A stretch of 64,000 nt of DNA from Dichetophora obliterata. Its lineage: Eukaryota > Arthropoda > Insecta > Diptera > Sciomyzidae. Each line of letters begins with the position of its first letter. Position 1 is the first letter of the stretch. The stretch lies in NCBI GenBank assembly GCA_963920525.1, contig OY986437.1:54359830-54423829 (forward strand), given 5' to 3'. Of this stretch, positions 61,088 to 64,000 are shown piece after piece. The translations under genes and the position numbers were made by a program. The notes beneath the pieces were generated by a model. That model worked only from the letters and a program-made list of their open reading frames with translations, was not told where the DNA came from and did not search any database.

Positions 61088-61582
61088 GACCCCTTTTATA
61101 TTGATCAAGACTTGAAGTCAAGTTTCAGAGTTTGTAGGCAATTCGCCGCACATCGGAAGCGACGGAAGGGAAAAAGAAACTTGAAGCTGTACCGGCAATT
61201 TTTCGTGTTTTTTCGTGTTCCTTTTGCTATTTTCGCGTTGTTGACAGTGCTTTTTATTTTATTTTTCGCATATCAATGTGAGTTTGTTAGACTACGGTTG
61301 CATTAAAATTTTTTTGCATTCAATATAATTTAATTTTGCATTAAATTTTTAAGCAAAAACATTTTGTTAACTTCCATCGTGGTAAAAAAATAAAATTCAG
61401 TTTGCAAATTTCAATAAACTATAATTCATTTGCTTGCTACCTATCTCGTTTTATTCTTAGAAAACAAGGAAAGAAGACAAGAACTTGAATTCAAGTCTTG
61501 ACCAATGTGAAAGCTTTCGTCAAGTTCAAAAGAGAACGTCAAAAAAACTTGACTTCAAGTCTTGATCAATGTAAAAGGGGTC
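61088..61582. mobile_element. 495-bp TIR element with CTA duplication
   Basis: GACCCCTTTTATATTGATCA then AGACTTGAAGTCAAGTTT at the left, with the near-perfect complement at the right (AAACTTGACTTCAAGTCTTG then ATCAATGTAAAAGGGGTC). CTA flanks both ends. A partial extra copy of the TIR (GAATTCAAGTCTTGACCAAT near 61486-61505) lies just inside the right end. No transposase. A 3-bp duplication recalls Harbinger-type elements. Confidence 0.75.
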
Positions 61583-63462
61583 CTATGGGTCGTTTTTCAT
61601 TAAGCAATTTTGCGAAAAAAATTGCAGACAATCATCTGAAGTTTCCTTTTAATCTTGCAGTGGGCTTATTCATGGGCAATTCATGAGAAATTAATCGGTG
61701 GAAATTTTTTGACGTTTACAGCTCTACTTGTAAAACTTGTATTTCATGGCTCACGCACACACATGAGGCACACAGCCAAAAATTCGAAAAGAGCGCATGC
61801 ACTGTACAAGAATTGAAATGGAACACGAGAATTGCCAGTACAATAAATAGTATTTGAACTTTTAGTTCTATAGGATACAAATTGTAAGCTAAATTAAAGG
61901 AGGTCGTATTAATCTTTTACAGAACATCCTATTATAAACATGTCCTATGGTTCATACTATAATATTAATAGGATCCCCATATTAAAATATTTTTTCAAAA
62001 CAAATAATAGGACAGTCCTATTAAATTATAATTATAATATACAAAGTATTATTTATTTCATTTATATATTATAATACATTTAAATATTTTTACTTACACA
62101 CGCACATTTGATTCGCTTGCAGCGCTACTGGTAACGAAATTTCAGAGACAGTGAATTTTGGCACTTCGCATTCTACGATATCTTGTAAATAAACTTGCAC
62201 TTGTAGTCGCTTGCAACTTGCAGCTAATTTCAAGTTGTATGCCAATCATTTGAAGTTAACCTTGAAAAAAAGAAAAAAAGTATAGGATCAGAATAGTTTA
62301 CGACAAATAATTAATGTTATTACTTTTAAAGTTGTTTGTTGTTCAGTTTCTGCTACTTCCGCACACTATCGTAGGAAGGCTAAAACTATATGGCATGCAT
62401 CATTTGGAACCATTGAGTGGTTATTATTTCAATTACAATATCCAATTAAAAAACTTTAGAATAAATAAATAAAACAATAAGATGTATTATATTGAACTTC
62501 AATTTATTGGAGTATTAAAGTTACTATAATAAATGTTCTATTCAAAAATAATAGTGTATGGCTATTAAAATTGCAGTAGAAAACTGTTAAATACGATTAA
62601 ACAATAAAGTTATTAGGAAATTAAAGTTTTTTCGAAATGACCTTGTTATTTATTATGTTGATTTTATATGATTTAAATTCAAATTCTAAATGTTTGCAAG
62701 CGTTAATCTGGTGTAAGTCAATTCATAATGAAATGTCAAAGCAAATTAAACAAAAAGCAACTATCAGCTGTTAAGTGGGTGGTCAAATAAAGCAGTGATG
62801 CCAACTCAAAGTTGTATCACTCTATACAAAACACCCTTTATTATGGTGAAGCAAACATTCATTGAAGGATAACATTGACACATCGAGGTACAGGGACCGA
62901 TAGTTAACATGTTTGAAATCATGGAAAGAAGAATTATTAGAAGTTTTATTACGAAATAAATTAACATTAAATGAACAAAATATTAAAAAGTGACAAAATA
63001 TAAAGTTCAACAATAAAATAATCTAGTAAACTAGGACAAAAATTGTTGCAGTATCGCGTAGTACAGAATCTTTTACATCATACAGTAATAGTTTACTAGT
63101 CTCATTGGAGGGAATATTGATGTTGAAATCTCCATACAATATTTTTTTTTTTTAAAAAAAAGATCAAGGATCCAAGGCATGCACCTCATACAAACCTGTT
63201 TTGGTCTTTGACCTGAAAGGAAAGGGATAGATTATTTAGAGGAAGTGATTGGAACCATACGTGAATTATTGATTAGGCGAAACAACCGTGAAAGACAGTT
63301 TGAATTGCTTTTAACCGAGGCTAGTGTTATGCCTTAACCTCGGCAAGCATTTCCAGTCCTTAGTTGTGTTCTTGTTCTTTAATTCCACATTTTCCACAAT
63401 TAATTTGTGGATTTTAAAATTTCCATAATTCTTAAATGTAGGAAAGAATAAAGAAAGTGAAA
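61583..63462. other. AT-rich region, no recognised gene
   Basis: Short inverted AT-rich repeats around TAATAGGA / TCCTATTA (61925-62030). Nothing else recognised. Confidence 0.5.
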
Positions 63463-63545
63463 AGAACCATTCCCAAGCCCGGATTCAAACCAGGGACCTC
63501 TGGGTTGATAGTCTAGCGCACTCTCCACTAGACTACAAAGGCCGT
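63463..63545 (-). mobile_element. tRNA-like sequence (SINE head or tRNA pseudogene)
   Basis: On the minus strand, A box TAGTCTAGTGG (63535-63525) and B box GGTTTGAATCC (63491-63481) are 33 bases apart, and CCTGG/CCGGG can form a T-arm stem. The acceptor and anticodon stems do not pair well, so it is not a functional tRNA. It is unlike the head of the other SINE here. Body and tail could not be delimited. Confidence 0.5.
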
Positions 63546-64000
63546 CAAAGTCGTAATATGAAGTTGTAATCAAGAACGCCGCTTAATATAGCGATAATTA
63601 TAGGACCAACAATTAAATTTTTTCGTTTATTATTTTAGAGAAGAGTAGTTCTCAAAGTATCGTCAAGTTTTGGTTTCGCATAAAATGAAAAAGTCCAAAA
63701 TAAAAGTCGACTATCGACTTTTTTTTAATATTAGAAAGTCTACTGCCAAAAATAAATTTTCGACTTATTTCTACTTCGACTTGCACATCCCTAGTTGTGT
63801 GCTGTTTGCGTAATTATCAGTTTACACGCTGCAATAACATTTCTAAGGGCATGTGCAAATTAATCAGACCTGCATAACTTGGGTTTGTATTAAAAACAAA
63901 AGCAACAAATTACTCAGACTTGTCAAAAACAATAATTACGCTCTTACGCATTAATCAGTCCGATTTACAATAAATTGGCTAAATTAATTTTGCGGAAAAA

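Noticed and set aside
63471..63543. Functional tRNA gene
   Set aside because: A and B boxes exist but acceptor and anticodon stems do not pair.

Overview
This is eukaryotic, AT-rich, intron-containing DNA, almost certainly from a higher fly (Diptera; a tephritid-like fly is my guess, from the transposon mix). It carries one host gene and a dense layer of transposable elements, many nested in each other. The host gene is SRPK (SR-protein kinase) on the minus strand. Three coding exons were joined by matching splice phases: exon A 58067-58727, exon B 27567-28718 and exon C 20468-21366. Together they give an uninterrupted 903-codon kinase with a 29.3-kb and a 6.2-kb intron. A 30-nt in-phase candidate microexon sits at 29134-29163. 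An acidic coding-like tail in another frame lies just past the stop codon.

Layout. 1-1258: minus-strand reverse-transcriptase (RT) pseudogene split by a tRNA-derived SINE. 1262-10335: a large inverted-repeat (foldback-like) element. Its right arm received a 7-kb I-like LINE (3227-10222, 13-bp target duplication), and that LINE received a 909-bp PIF/Harbinger derivative (6405-7313). Its left arm carries a 175-bp palindromic MITE that recurs at 11186 and 11584. 10.3-20.3 kb: AT-rich sequence downstream of SRPK with small hairpin elements. 20.3-28.7 kb: SRPK exons C and B; the intron between them holds a ~140-bp satellite with CRE-like palindromes and a LINE-tail/SINE fragment.

28.7-58.1 kb is the large SRPK intron. 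It contains a decayed mariner split by a 679-bp inverted-repeat element; a 3.5-kb DNA transposon with ~450-bp terminal inverted repeats (TIRs), an 8-bp target duplication and an open three-exon transposase gene (34192-37705); a 1.3-kb element of unknown class with a 14-bp duplication (39649-40971); a 619-bp palindrome; and a nearly intact Tc1-like element (43043-44692). It also holds a WD40 gene fragment, an R1-like LINE remnant split by a hAT MITE, hAT debris, a 1.6-kb palindrome (49927-51530) and a second SINE. 58.7-64 kb: the probable SRPK 5'UTR, then a TIR element with a five-copy internal tandem repeat, a 495-bp TIR element and a tRNA-like fragment.

The window therefore shows one conserved kinase gene whose introns have been expanded mainly by mobile elements. 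The most notable items are the intact-looking 3.5-kb transposon, the SRPK microexon and alternative tail, and the repeat arrays inside SRPK introns. No searches were run; family names rest on motifs seen in translation.
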